Shown: positions 9,135-18,450, numbered from the stretch's first letter. The stretch is 64,000 nt of DNA from Roseibium sp. Sym1 (GCF_027359675.1 NZ_CP114786.1:1-64000); one strand, 5' to 3'. The notes: generated from the letters alone by a model not told the origin. Translations and numbers: made by a program.

Positions 9135-9788
9135 ATGGGACGGATAGGTGCTGCCGCAATCGCGATTGCGTGTCTCCTGCCAGCGGCGGGGACGGCCAAG
9201 ACGGTTGAAATCGAAACCATCCCGGTCACGCCTGTGCAGGAAAGCCCCGTTCTTCCGGACGAGGAGACGGTTCTTCCCGTGACGGATGCTGCGGAAACAC
9301 CTCCGGCGCTGCAGACGCAGGACCGGCCACAGGTGCTTTACAACACCGCGGTGCTGCCGAAACCGGTCGCGCGCATGCATGCCCAGCTTAAGGAAGCTGC
9401 CCTCAACGGTGACCTGAAGCGGCTGCGCATGGTGCTGGAAAGCAACGAGATGCCGCCCACCCTGTCCTTCGGCGAGGTTGGCGACCCGATCGACTTCATC
9501 CGCCAAAGCTCCGGCGACGGCGAAGGCTACGAGATCCTCGCGATCCTTGCCGACATCCTGGATGCGGGCTTCGTGCATGTGGATGCCGGCACGCCCCAGG
9601 AAATGTATGTCTGGCCCTATTTCGCCCGCTATCCGATGGACGGCCTGACCCCGGACCAGAAGGTCGAGCTCTACCGCATCGTCACCGCCGGCGACTTTGC
9701 CGAGATGCAGGCCTTCGGCGCCTGGAATTTCTACCGCCTCGGCATCGGCCCGGACGGCACGCTGCATTATTTCGTGGCGGGGGACTGA
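9135..9788 (+). CDS. Secreted hypothetical protein; 3' end is the island insertion site
   Basis: A 217-residue protein with signal peptide MGRIGAAAIAIACLLPAAGT, an acidic Pro-rich linker (about 22-65) and a globular C-terminal part (about 70-217) ending GPDGTLHYFVAGD. The C-terminal half resembles small helical domains of rhizobial secreted proteins, but I cannot name it. ATG 9135 is preceded by ggag at 9122-9125; an ATG at 9078 would place 19 residues before the signal peptide. Its last about 80 bp plus the stop recur at 16750-16836 with one substitution (Asn to Lys codon), so the 3' end probably was the target of an insertion that restored the reading frame. Confidence 0.78.
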   Translation: MGRIGAAAIAIACLLPAAGTAKTVEIETIPVTPVQESPVLPDEETVLPVTDAAETPPALQTQDRPQVLYNTAVLPKPVARMHAQLKEAALNGDLKRLRMVLESNEMPPTLSFGEVGDPIDFIRQSSGDGEGYEILAILADILDAGFVHVDAGTPQEMYVWPYFARYPMDGLTPDQKVELYRIVTAGDFAEMQAFGAWNFYRLGIGPDGTLHYFVAGD

Positions 9789-9793
9789 GGCGG
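9707..9793 (+). repeat. Left copy of 87-bp direct repeat (island boundary)
   Basis: This stretch holds the last codons and stop of the gene at 9135-9788 plus 5 bp. It matches 16750-16836 at all but one position by my alignment (T at 9728, A at 16771). Similarity stops abruptly on both sides: gatg|cag versus tgcg|cag at the left and ggcgg|a versus ggcgg|g at the right. Confidence 0.95.
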
Positions 9794-9952
9794 AGAAAAC
9801 TGCCGGGACCACCGGAAGCGCGCTCTTCCCAGCCGGAGCTGACGGGTCCGAAGGACCACTTCGTCCCCTGTCCGCATCTTTAGCCTTCATCGCGGGGCCA
9901 GCGCGCGCATCATGTCCCATGACCTTAGCCACTCCCGCTCTGGCAGACCGTC

Positions 9953-12900
9953 TCAATCCTCCACGCTTTGACGTTCCGCCTCGTCCTGCACATCGCGGAT
10001 GCGCACGACCTCAACGCTGTGACCGTTGCGCTTTGCCATGGTCAGCGCCGACATCAGGAGGCGCTTCGCGGACGCAACCCTGCGGCGGGCAAGCAGGACG
10101 TGCGCATAATCCGTCATGATGGTGTTGAGCCTCAGGGTCATGTCGTTCCGCCGCGCAATCGCCATAGCCTTCGTCATCAAGCGCCCTGAACTGGAAAAAT
10201 CGCCCGCCGCCAAAAGCATCATGCCCTGGGCATGCAGCGTGTCCACCTTGAGCGAGTACAGCCCCATCATGTCCGCATAGTGCTGAGCCTCGCGCAGCTT
10301 GACCCGGTCGGAGAGCATCTGCTTCCAAGGTTCATCTTCATATGTCTGGGACACCCAGACTTCGCTGACCAGAATTCGGTGGCGAACGTCTTCATGCCCG
10401 CCTTTTTCGGCATAGTCACGCGCGCGCAACAAGTGCTTCCTGGCTTCCTTGGCATCGTCATGCGCGACGATCAGGGCGAGGTGCTCGATCATGATTGCCA
10501 GCGCGCGGTCTTCATTGTCCTTTTCGAGAAAACCAACAACCTCCTTGAGGGTTTGTCTGGCTTCCTTCCGGCGGCCCTGAAGTTGCTCGAGAACCGCCAG
10601 ATAACCTTTGGCCAGCCACCCGACGCGTTTGAAGGGTTCGGGTTCGCTGTCCAGAATGGTGCGCAAGCGTTTCTCGGCGCTTTTCAGACGCCCCCGTTCT
10701 ATCTGAATGATGGCAAGATTGAGCGAAAGCATGTTGTGCATGCGTCCGCTATCCGCCAGCCCCTCGATCTGCCGATTGAGAAAGATCGCCTGGCGTTGAT
10801 GGCCAATTGCCTCGATCAACGCGCCCTGGACCAGGCATGTCACCGCGACCTCATTATAGAGCCAGACAATCTCGTCGAGATAGAGCGCGTTGACGCGGTA
10901 TTTGTCCGGCCCGGTGCCGTAGGTCTCGGCCTCGATGTCGTTGTCGTTGTCGCTACGCGGCTCGTGTACCTCCCATGCCTTGCGCAGGATCCACCGCAAT
11001 CGAACACGATATGTCTCGAAGTATCCGCGCTTGCGAATGAAATCGATGCCGGTCGATTCATCGTCAAACCGGGATACGGCGGCGATGGAAAAGCAGGTCC
11101 GCGCTAGCGACAGGCCGGCACGCAGCGCCTGAACCCGAGTCACGACGTCGTCGTCGTTGAAGATCGGCATGGCCCGGGCGGCGTCCTCGTGCCGGATATC
11201 CGGGTACTGGCTCAGACCCAGCAACAGACGCCTGAGAAACAGGTAGCCTTCCGCGGACAACCGCACAACGCGTGAAGGCATAGACGCAAAGAGTGTTGGT
11301 GAAAAACTGTTCGCTGATATCGGCGGCGCGGTCAAATGACCCAATCGCTCGAAGCAATAGCCCTGGATCTGCCGATGCAGGGCGTAGCGGCATTCGCGTT
11401 CAGCAGGCCACTCGTCGAAGGATTTCCGGAGTTTTTCCCGAACCTCGTCAGGCATTTCGGGAACAGGAAGGGCTTCCACTTCCTCGAGCCAATCGCAGAC
11501 CTCATCAGGCGTGTTGGCCTTGTTCACAAAGTCATTTATTACCAACCAAGCGCGAACCTCGGACGGCATGGGCGCTTGAGAGCGTGCCGACACCCTTCCA
11601 TACCAGTCACTCGGGAAATTGAGCATTTCGGGTTGAGGGATTTCCTCTTTCAGCTTGCTGAGCCAGTCGTAAATCGCTGGTGGTACGCCGATCTCAGGCA
11701 ACCTTGATTCACGATCAAGCCACAACAGTTTGGGATGCGGGCTCAGGCGAAAGATCAGGCCACGTTCACTGAGGGCTGCCAGGGCGCGGGCGACCATCCG
11801 CCGGCGGCTCAACCGTCCGTCGAATTGCACCTTGTTGAAATAGTCGCGGATATCGGGAAGCCGAACCAGCACATTCGGGCTGACCGGACACCCCAGAACG
11901 CTGACATTCCGCAACAAGAGCATGTGCAGTTCGCGATCATTGTCCGGATCACCAATGATCGATGTCCGGCGGTAAACCGACATCACGGCCTGAAGGACGA
12001 CATTCTCGCGTTGGCTGACACTCGTATTGCGCAGATCGGTGACCACGTTCTTGAGCAGCCGATCGGCGGCGGTACCGCCGTCTACAAATTTCTGGCTCAA
12101 AAAAATTAGGTGTTCCGCGGCCGCCAGCAGGATCGTCAGACAGAATCTGTTTCCGGCGAGCAATTGCTTGAGATCCGTCCAGTCGCGGTCGTCCTCGGAG
12201 TCGCCCTCGGGCTTTGCTATTTCTGAGAGTTCGCCCTGAAAGTTATGATAGTTTTCCGTGTCAATCGTCTCTGAGATAGACATTGCCCAGAGATCACCCG
12301 CCTTCGCTCGAAAAGCCTCGGCAACGGCGACATGGAATTCCTGACGGGACTTCAGATAGGCCTCACTGACGTCGGGAGGCATATCACCTTTCCAAAGCCT
12401 GTCTCTCGTCTTCCAGAGCGTTTCATAGGCGTGCCGTATTGTGTCGTTAAGGTCATCGGACAAGACCTGATTGCGCTGCGAGCGCGACTTGCGGGACACC
12501 AGGAGGGCCAGGGCCAAGATCGGAAAATTGTCGACCAGAAACTGGAGCGGATCGATGTCCCGGGCAAAGTGAACATGGTTGACTGCATTCAACAAATTCG
12601 ACGGGCGGTTCTCGCAATATTGTATTTTCCGGTCGCTTGCCTTCTTCCAGGCAAGAGCCCGTTCGTCCTCGGCGAGTCTGTCCGGAACGCAGCTTATGCG
12701 CTCCAAACGCTCATCATCCTTCCAAAAGGCCCCCATCTGGTCGAGCGCGCCAATGGCGATGAGATCGAACGGCATAACCGCCGCTTCCTTTGAGGAGAAG
12801 AACTCCAGATAGTCCAGGATTTCGAGGTTTTTTGGCCGCTTAAGATCGTCGAAGAGCAGTTCCACCGCGTTGATGCAGAAGAGAAGGCGCGGGCGGACCT

Positions 12901-15900
12901 CCAGCCCGAATTTGTTGCGCTGCGCGAATTTGTCCGCCGCAAGCTTGTATCGCCTCATCAGGTTGCGGAATTTTTCCGTTCGCTGAAGCTTGTCAATCCG
13001 AGGCTCGATTTTTTTACGTATATGTTCCGTGACCGCGTCTTGAAAATCGGGGCATTTCGGTGACACTTCCAACCGGCCGTTCAAGAAGTCTTCGAACTGC
13101 CGGGCCGGGTTGCTGGACACCGTGAAGCGGTATTTGTCGCAGATGGCGATTTCCAGGTGGGCGACCGCAATCTTCAACTCCCGTACCAGCATGTCAAAGA
13201 CCGACGCAATTTCGGTTGCGAAGCTGAGATTGATGTAAATGCAGGACGTGAAACAGGGCGGTTTCGACTTCGCTTGTCCCTTGCCCCAAAAGGACGGGTT
13301 ATGCGCTGCCTGGATATAACTTGAGAGACCCAGCAAGGTGCTGAGAGTGGAAAAGAAAATGCCTTTTCCCTGGCCTCTTTCCGCCGCCACCGTATGAACC
13401 AGCCGCCCGCGTGCAACCGCGGGCGAACGGCTGAATACGGCGATGTCGTAAATGAACTTGTCGAACACACGTACGCCGGTCAGAAACTTTTTGGAAAACG
13501 CGGCCTGCTCATCGTGAGCTATATCAGGCTCGGGCGCCGTCAGCCCGCCGCACTTTCGCAAGTCCGTTATGACGCTTTCAACCCGGTGGCGGACCACGCG
13601 CCGCGGCAGCACGAACGCCGCGCGCTGTTCTTCTTCAGCCACGAGCGGATCTGCCGGGATCTGGCGTTTGTCAAATTTGGGCAATGCCGCAGGTGCGGGC
13701 AGCTTTTCGAATCGCGGCTCTCGTTCGGGCGGTCTGGCCTGCCAATCCTGCCACCACGCGTGCCATTCCTGCTCAAGGCCATCAAGCGCCGCGTTGAGGT
13801 TTGCAGTCAGCAAGGCACCCTTGACACCGTTGAGAGCCGTTTTGAGCGCATTGAGGCTACGCCGCATGCGCTCCAGATCTCCATCCCGAATTTTTTCGCC
13901 AAGGGCCAATCGCATCAGGTGGGTCAGAAGCTCAACATAAAATCCTGTGTACTTTTCACCGTCGATGTCAATGCGGCGGTGGGCACTGCTTTGCTCGATA
14001 TTCTGGTGCCGGTAGCTCGTGTAGGAACAACTCCTGAGCGTGAGTTCATTAAGTTCGATTTTCCCCAAATTCTCGTCGCGAAAATCCTCCTGCGTCCTCC
14101 CGAGAAGGATAGGCAGGGCATAGGTATCTTTTTCCTTCTGCTCATGTAACAGGAGGTCATTGCCCAGCTTGCCGACCTTCTCCCGCAGGGTCTTCAGGTC
14201 GATGATGGCCTTTGCCCGATCCGCAATCTCACTTTCGTTCAGCTCTCCCACGTCCTTTTTGAAAAGTTCCAGGCGTTCGTCTGCCGCCTCCGAAAGCGTG
14301 CTGATCAGCAAACTCATGCGATGCAACCAATCGATGGATTGCGGCGTTGAACGTTTTTCGCCGCCTTCGGCAGGCACGTCGATTTCGCCGCCGCCGTAAA
14401 AGATCGTGTGAGCGCCGTAACGCAGGTAGAGCCCGGCCGCCATTTTGGCCCGGGATTCGAAATCCTTGCTTCCGGGCAGAAGCACGATCGAGCGGTAGCC
14501 GACCGACCGATCCTGATCCGACATGAACTGCCGGAGCGGGCGTAAAACATCCGATTCCTCCATGCCGAGGCCGAGAAACAGGATCGGCGTAGCCGCGAAA
14601 GCCATCAGAATGCTCTCGTCGACGACTGCCCTGTCCGGATCGTTGCGTAAATAGAGATCCATATAGTCGCGTTCGGTCGCGACGATGTCGTCGGTTTCCG
14701 TCGCCCGGCCGTGAAGATGGAACACCGACACGTCCGCACCTGTGCCACCGGCCGAAAACGCGACAAGGTCCGTTGCGGTGCTGCTCTTGAACGTCATGTC
14801 GTGCATGACGCCGCCCAGACCGTCGGTCCGGAAACTCTTCGGATCCGACGCCGGATCATCGACGTTGTCGACCGACGCCTTGTGGGGATCAAACCGCCGG
14901 TAGCCCTTGTCCTGAAACAGGCGCTCAATCTCGAAATCGTAATTGGTTGTCAGATACCGGCTGATCCGGAGCCGTTCACTGACCTTTTCAAGCGGATCAA
15001 ACCGCCGGGCCATAATCGACCGCCGGGATGTGAAATCAGAGGAACCCGGCGGGTGCAGGTCTTGTTCTTCGTCAAATGAGTCGAATGGCCGCTCCAGCAG
15101 CTTGTAGATGACCGGAACCAGAAACCGCGACGTCGGGGTGAGGAACACTCGCCTGGTTTCCAGCGGCGCCGAACTGTCCTTTTCTTCGTCAAGGTTCGTT
15201 TCAACCGTTTTCAGCAATTTCTTCCAGTTTTCCGGAACGCGGCTTTCGGTACGGTGTATAAGATTTAGCAGCCGTTCAATCTTGAAAGGTGTCAACACCT
15301 TGTAACGGTTCTTGTTTTCACGAATTCCGTCAATGTCACGCTTGAGGTTGTTTTCATTGGTGTAAGAAACAGTTTTCCGAAGCTTTTCGGTTCTCACGTC
15401 TGTTTGTTTGGCGACGCTGTGCCGACCCGATCCCTGGTCGCACTCAAACCCGGACAGAAGCAGGCTCTCCGCGTGAGCGCACTCGTCCACCAACAGGTTT
15501 TTGGCGAGTTGATCGAAATCGTAGCCCGCCTCCGGACGGCTCGCCTTGCTGCTGTATGCGGCAAGCGCATTGCGGAATTCAATGAAGGTTTTTTTTAACT
15601 TCGCATCTATCTTTTTTTGTGCAATGGCAAAATCAAAGCACTGTGCCAGTTCAGCCAGAGGCGCTCCTTCAGACGCGCAAACTCTGGTGCCGAAAAACAG
15701 CTTTGGCTTCCTGTGCCTTGTTTTTTTTGAGTTCCCCAAAAAATCGTCTTCACCTTCAAAAAGGTGCCTGTGGCGCACCAGGAGATCATGCAGTTTCTTG
15801 CCGATCTCGAACAGGATGGGGAGATCTTCGCCACCAGGGAAGTTCCCGTTCTTGCTGTTGGCGGCGTCAAATGTGCGTTTAAGGTTTTCTATATCCCACC

Positions 15901-16321
15901 GCGCGCGCGTGATGATCTGGCGGCGGTGCCGCAGCCATCTTTGAGACAGGCGAACGGCCGTTTTCGTGTTTTCGCAATCCGTCAGTTCGGTATCAATCTC
16001 GGTAAGTTCATCGATATGTTTTATCGAGAAATTGGCGACCTCAAGGAAAGACTTCGACAGATCCCGGACATATTCGAGTTGCGCATCCTTCCAGGTGTTC
16101 CAGTCCATCCGGCCATAAGCCGCTGAGATGCCCGAGCCGATAAATGCCGTCAGCGAACGTGAATTCAGCGCCTGGAACAGGAGCTGCTTGGCGCGGCCCT
16201 CTATCAGCGTGCTGTCGAGCGTATCGTCTATCTGATGGATGGTGTACGGCCAGTAGCGTAGTTCCTCGGTAATATTCTTCAAGTTGTCCTTATGGCGATT
16301 GGTTGGGTCGCTGCTCATCAT
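9953..16321 (-). CDS. Giant SIR2 - STAND-like - TPR protein (candidate anti-phage NADase)
   Basis: The 2122-residue protein has an N-terminal SIR2-like core with every expected motif: GSGIS (62-66), TTNYD (458-462), HLHG (535-538) and GLGMEESD (584-591). About 390 residues sit between the first two motifs, far more than usual. A P-loop region follows: AERGQGKG (980-987), with Gly where Ser/Thr is expected after Lys986, and a Walker-B-like LLFCINAVELLFDD with Asn1151 where Asp is expected. A winged-helix-like part (about 1465-1545) and TPR-like helices (about 1800-2110) complete it. This is the layout of SIR2-STAND defence proteins (Avs5- and DSR-like), in which TPRs sense a phage product and SIR2 depletes NAD+. 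Function is inferred. No Shine-Dalgarno is seen before ATG 16321 (second ATG 16318). The reading frame is intact. Confidence 0.85.
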   Translation of the reverse strand: MMSSDPTNRHKDNLKNITEELRYWPYTIHQIDDTLDSTLIEGRAKQLLFQALNSRSLTAFIGSGISAAYGRMDWNTWKDAQLEYVRDLSKSFLEVANFSIKHIDELTEIDTELTDCENTKTAVRLSQRWLRHRRQIITRARWDIENLKRTFDAANSKNGNFPGGEDLPILFEIGKKLHDLLVRHRHLFEGEDDFLGNSKKTRHRKPKLFFGTRVCASEGAPLAELAQCFDFAIAQKKIDAKLKKTFIEFRNALAAYSSKASRPEAGYDFDQLAKNLLVDECAHAESLLLSGFECDQGSGRHSVAKQTDVRTEKLRKTVSYTNENNLKRDIDGIRENKNRYKVLTPFKIERLLNLIHRTESRVPENWKKLLKTVETNLDEEKDSSAPLETRRVFLTPTSRFLVPVIYKLLERPFDSFDEEQDLHPPGSSDFTSRRSIMARRFDPLEKVSERLRISRYLTTNYDFEIERLFQDKGYRRFDPHKASVDNVDDPASDPKSFRTDGLGGVMHDMTFKSSTATDLVAFSAGGTGADVSVFHLHGRATETDDIVATERDYMDLYLRNDPDRAVVDESILMAFAATPILFLGLGMEESDVLRPLRQFMSDQDRSVGYRSIVLLPGSKDFESRAKMAAGLYLRYGAHTIFYGGGEIDVPAEGGEKRSTPQSIDWLHRMSLLISTLSEAADERLELFKKDVGELNESEIADRAKAIIDLKTLREKVGKLGNDLLLHEQKEKDTYALPILLGRTQEDFRDENLGKIELNELTLRSCSYTSYRHQNIEQSSAHRRIDIDGEKYTGFYVELLTHLMRLALGEKIRDGDLERMRRSLNALKTALNGVKGALLTANLNAALDGLEQEWHAWWQDWQARPPEREPRFEKLPAPAALPKFDKRQIPADPLVAEEEQRAAFVLPRRVVRHRVESVITDLRKCGGLTAPEPDIAHDEQAAFSKKFLTGVRVFDKFIYDIAVFSRSPAVARGRLVHTVAAERGQGKGIFFSTLSTLLGLSSYIQAAHNPSFWGKGQAKSKPPCFTSCIYINLSFATEIASVFDMLVRELKIAVAHLEIAICDKYRFTVSSNPARQFEDFLNGRLEVSPKCPDFQDAVTEHIRKKIEPRIDKLQRTEKFRNLMRRYKLAADKFAQRNKFGLEVRPRLLFCINAVELLFDDLKRPKNLEILDYLEFFSSKEAAVMPFDLIAIGALDQMGAFWKDDERLERISCVPDRLAEDERALAWKKASDRKIQYCENRPSNLLNAVNHVHFARDIDPLQFLVDNFPILALALLVSRKSRSQRNQVLSDDLNDTIRHAYETLWKTRDRLWKGDMPPDVSEAYLKSRQEFHVAVAEAFRAKAGDLWAMSISETIDTENYHNFQGELSEIAKPEGDSEDDRDWTDLKQLLAGNRFCLTILLAAAEHLIFLSQKFVDGGTAADRLLKNVVTDLRNTSVSQRENVVLQAVMSVYRRTSIIGDPDNDRELHMLLLRNVSVLGCPVSPNVLVRLPDIRDYFNKVQFDGRLSRRRMVARALAALSERGLIFRLSPHPKLLWLDRESRLPEIGVPPAIYDWLSKLKEEIPQPEMLNFPSDWYGRVSARSQAPMPSEVRAWLVINDFVNKANTPDEVCDWLEEVEALPVPEMPDEVREKLRKSFDEWPAERECRYALHRQIQGYCFERLGHLTAPPISANSFSPTLFASMPSRVVRLSAEGYLFLRRLLLGLSQYPDIRHEDAARAMPIFNDDDVVTRVQALRAGLSLARTCFSIAAVSRFDDESTGIDFIRKRGYFETYRVRLRWILRKAWEVHEPRSDNDNDIEAETYGTGPDKYRVNALYLDEIVWLYNEVAVTCLVQGALIEAIGHQRQAIFLNRQIEGLADSGRMHNMLSLNLAIIQIERGRLKSAEKRLRTILDSEPEPFKRVGWLAKGYLAVLEQLQGRRKEARQTLKEVVGFLEKDNEDRALAIMIEHLALIVAHDDAKEARKHLLRARDYAEKGGHEDVRHRILVSEVWVSQTYEDEPWKQMLSDRVKLREAQHYADMMGLYSLKVDTLHAQGMMLLAAGDFSSSGRLMTKAMAIARRNDMTLRLNTIMTDYAHVLLARRRVASAKRLLMSALTMAKRNGHSVEVVRIRDVQDEAERQSVED

Positions 16322-16749
16322 AAATATTCAATCCATGAACGGCCCTCGCGCAGATCTCGGAGCCGTCTAAAAAATCAGCCTGAAACACGCTTGGCAGCTG
16401 CCCCCTGCGAAGCCGGATTAATTCTTTGAGTGAAGCCTATAATGCCCGACGGTACAAGCCATGGTGGGCTTTGAGGCGTTTTCACACCAGAGAAGCGAAC
16501 CGCCGACGCTGCCAGCCCGACAACCTACGGCCCGCCTCAAGACACCTGCTTACAGCGACTGTTCTTCGTCCCCTTTGACTGCTGACAGGCACCAGATTTC
16601 GAAATCGCCGAAGATTCGAAATCACTGTTTCATTGAGCGGGCTAAGGCATTCCACCACGAAAGTTCCATCATCAGCCAACCGCATGGGAAGAAACGTTAC
16701 CTTCGAAAATACTTTTCGCAGTAGACGGGTCGAACACCGTCAACCTTGC
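16322..16749. other. Unassigned right part of the island
   Basis: About 430 bp upstream of the giant gene. It holds a 12-bp palindrome GATTTCGAAATC (16595-16606) and a near-copy GATTCGAAATC (16613-16623), about 270 bp from the giant gene's start, and two overlapping short open frames on opposite strands (16482-16685 minus, 67 codons; 16461-16724 plus) that I do not recognise. It probably contains the promoter of the giant gene. Confidence 0.4.
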
Positions 16750-16836
16750 GCAGGCCTTCGGCGCCTGGAAATTCTACCGCCTCGGCATCGGCCCGGACGG
16801 CACGCTGCATTATTTCGTGGCGGGGGACTGAGGCGG
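16750..16836 (+). repeat. Right copy of 87-bp direct repeat (displaced 3' gene end)
   Basis: This repeats 9707-9793 with one substitution, so the frame reads QAFGAWKFYR...HYFVAGD-stop without any start codon upstream (an in-frame TAA occurs about 100 bp before). A perfect palindrome CTGCCGCGCGGCAG follows at 16838-16851 and may be part of the original terminator. It is best read as the displaced native 3' end of the gene at 9135-9788. Confidence 0.9.
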
Positions 16837-17031
16837 GCTGCCGCGCGGCAGGATGGGATGTCAACCGGCTTGCGGCCTGTCCAATTGCGAATGAAACCTG
16901 ACCGGCCGCATACCGACTATTGCAGCGTCCGGGAAAATCATGATTATTGAAGTGTGCCAACCTGAAACTTCAACCCTTGTTTGTTCAGAAACCGCATTTG
17001 TCCGTGCACGGTCTGCGAAAGGTTTTCGGCA

Positions 17032-17247
17032 ATGAAAATGATCGTCAAACATGCATTTCCTACACTTTTGCTAGCACTTTTCACCCTGGGGGGATGCCAA
17101 TCGAACAATTCATCGGGGGCCGGCCTGGAAGACGGCAGCGCCGCACCGGGCACGGATCTGGTCGTCGCCAATCAGGGACCGGACGGGCCACCCGACGAAT
17201 GTGATGCAATGTCCGAAGGCACATCGACGACGCTCGACTGTCCTTGA
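17032..17247 (+). CDS. Small lipoprotein
   Basis: A 71-residue protein with a classical lipoprotein signal: MKMIVKHAFPTLLLALFTLGGC, lipobox LGGC. The mature part is short, Ser/Gly/Asp-rich and ends with a Cys-Pro. The aaagg at 17018-17022 supports ATG 17032. Function unknown; it lies just outside the island. Confidence 0.7.
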   Translation: MKMIVKHAFPTLLLALFTLGGCQSNNSSGAGLEDGSAAPGTDLVVANQGPDGPPDECDAMSEGTSTTLDCP

Positions 17248-17451
17248 TGGCAAGCGGATGGTCTCTGCCTCACCTGTTCCGACCGCCCTGCCCTTTCCCG
17301 GCTTGGACATGGAGGCCTCGACAGCCCGCTTGACCAAATGACGAACCATCCGGGAAATGGTGAGGTTGCATTGGGTACGTCGAGCGAATGGTTCGTCCCG
17401 AACAGGTGCGGGACGGACAGCCCTGAAGCCAAGACGCGAAAGGCCTGTGCC

Positions 17452-18450
17452 ATGCGTTCCATGACTTTTGCCCACCGGCTTGGAGCCGCTATCACAGCAC
17501 TTGTGTTCCTAAGCTCCCTCGCGGTTGCCCAATCGGACCCGCTGCCCTCCTGGAACGACGGTGCCAGCAAGCAGGCCATTGTCGAATTCGTCGAAGCCGT
17601 CACCACGGAAGGCGGGGCAGACTATGTGGCTCCCGGCGATCGCATCGCGACCTTCGACAATGACGGCACGCTCTGGGTCGAGCACCCGATGTACACCCAG
17701 CTCGCCTTCGCCCTCGACAGGGTCAAGGCGATGGCCCCGGACCATCCGGAATGGAAGACCACCCAACCGTTCAAGGCGGTTCTGGACAATGACCTTGAAA
17801 CCCTCGGCGAGGCCGGCGAAAAGGGGCTGATGGAAATCGTCGGCGCCACCCATGCCGGCATGAGTGCAGCAGAATTCGAAAAAATCGTCAGCGAGTGGAT
17901 CGCAACGGCCAAACACCCGACGTTCGACAAGCCCTACACCGATCTCGTCTACCAGCCGATGCTCGAGCTTTTGGCCTATCTCCGGGCAAACGGCTTCAAG
18001 ACCTTCATCGTGTCCGGCGGCGGCATCGAGTTCATGCGCCCCTGGACAGAAGAGATCTACGGCATCCCGCCGGAACAGGTCGTCGGCTCGTCCATCCAGA
18101 CGGACTACAAGGTCATCGACGGGGTCCCGACCCTGCAGCGCTCCGCCAGGATCGCCTTCATCGACGACAAGGAAGGCAAGCCGGTCGGCATCCTCACCCA
18201 TATCGGCAAGCGCCCCCTCGCCGCCTTCGGCAATTCCGACGGTGACTACCAGATGATCGAGTACTCGACCGCGGGCGACGGCAAACGGCTTGGCATGTTC
18301 GTTCATCACGATGACGCCGACAGGGAATATGCCTATGACCGGGACACCCATTTCGGCAAGCTGGACAAGGGGCTGGATGACGCTTCCAAGGAAGGCTGGC
18401 ACATCATCAGCATGAAAAAGGACTGGAAGCAGGTCTTTCCCAACGAATAA
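17452..18450 (+). CDS. Secreted HAD-family hydrolase
   Basis: A 332-residue HAD phosphatase with a Sec signal peptide ending SSLAVAQ. HAD motif I is DNDGTLW with nucleophile Asp69 and acid/base Asp71; motif II is the Ser of IVSGGG; motif IV is GNSDGDYQM. The fold and periplasmic location suggest a nonspecific acid phosphatase or phosphoserine-phosphatase-like enzyme; the substrate is unknown. ATG 17452 follows aaagg with 8-nt spacing and places the signal peptide at the start. A cytochrome gene follows after 50 bp in the same direction. Confidence 0.88.
   Translation: MRSMTFAHRLGAAITALVFLSSLAVAQSDPLPSWNDGASKQAIVEFVEAVTTEGGADYVAPGDRIATFDNDGTLWVEHPMYTQLAFALDRVKAMAPDHPEWKTTQPFKAVLDNDLETLGEAGEKGLMEIVGATHAGMSAAEFEKIVSEWIATAKHPTFDKPYTDLVYQPMLELLAYLRANGFKTFIVSGGGIEFMRPWTEEIYGIPPEQVVGSSIQTDYKVIDGVPTLQRSARIAFIDDKEGKPVGILTHIGKRPLAAFGNSDGDYQMIEYSTAGDGKRLGMFVHHDDADREYAYDRDTHFGKLDKGLDDASKEGWHIISMKKDWKQVFPNE

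Larger units (their letters stand above)
9794..16836. mobile_element. Candidate defence island carrying one giant SIR2/TPR gene
   Basis: A 7043-bp unit lies between the left repeat and the end of the right repeat. Its cargo is the 2122-codon gene at 9953-16321 plus about 430 bp of unrecognised DNA on the right. Cargo composition differs from the surroundings; for example 15241-15300 has 27 G+C of 60. The arrangement resembles elements that integrate into the 3' end of a coding gene and supply a replacement end, leaving the displaced end at the far side. No integrase, transposase or terminal inverted repeats are present, so any mobility would need a trans-acting recombinase. Confidence 0.6.

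Noticed and set aside
16461..16724. Two overlapping short frames (plus 16461-16724; minus 16482-16685) as possible partner genes
   Set aside because: No ribosome site, no recognised family, and they exclude each other; kept only as part of the unassigned island DNA.
9794..16836. Transposon or insertion sequence
   Set aside because: No transposase and no terminal inverted repeats; the 87-bp direct repeat is much longer than a target-site duplication and consists of gene sequence.
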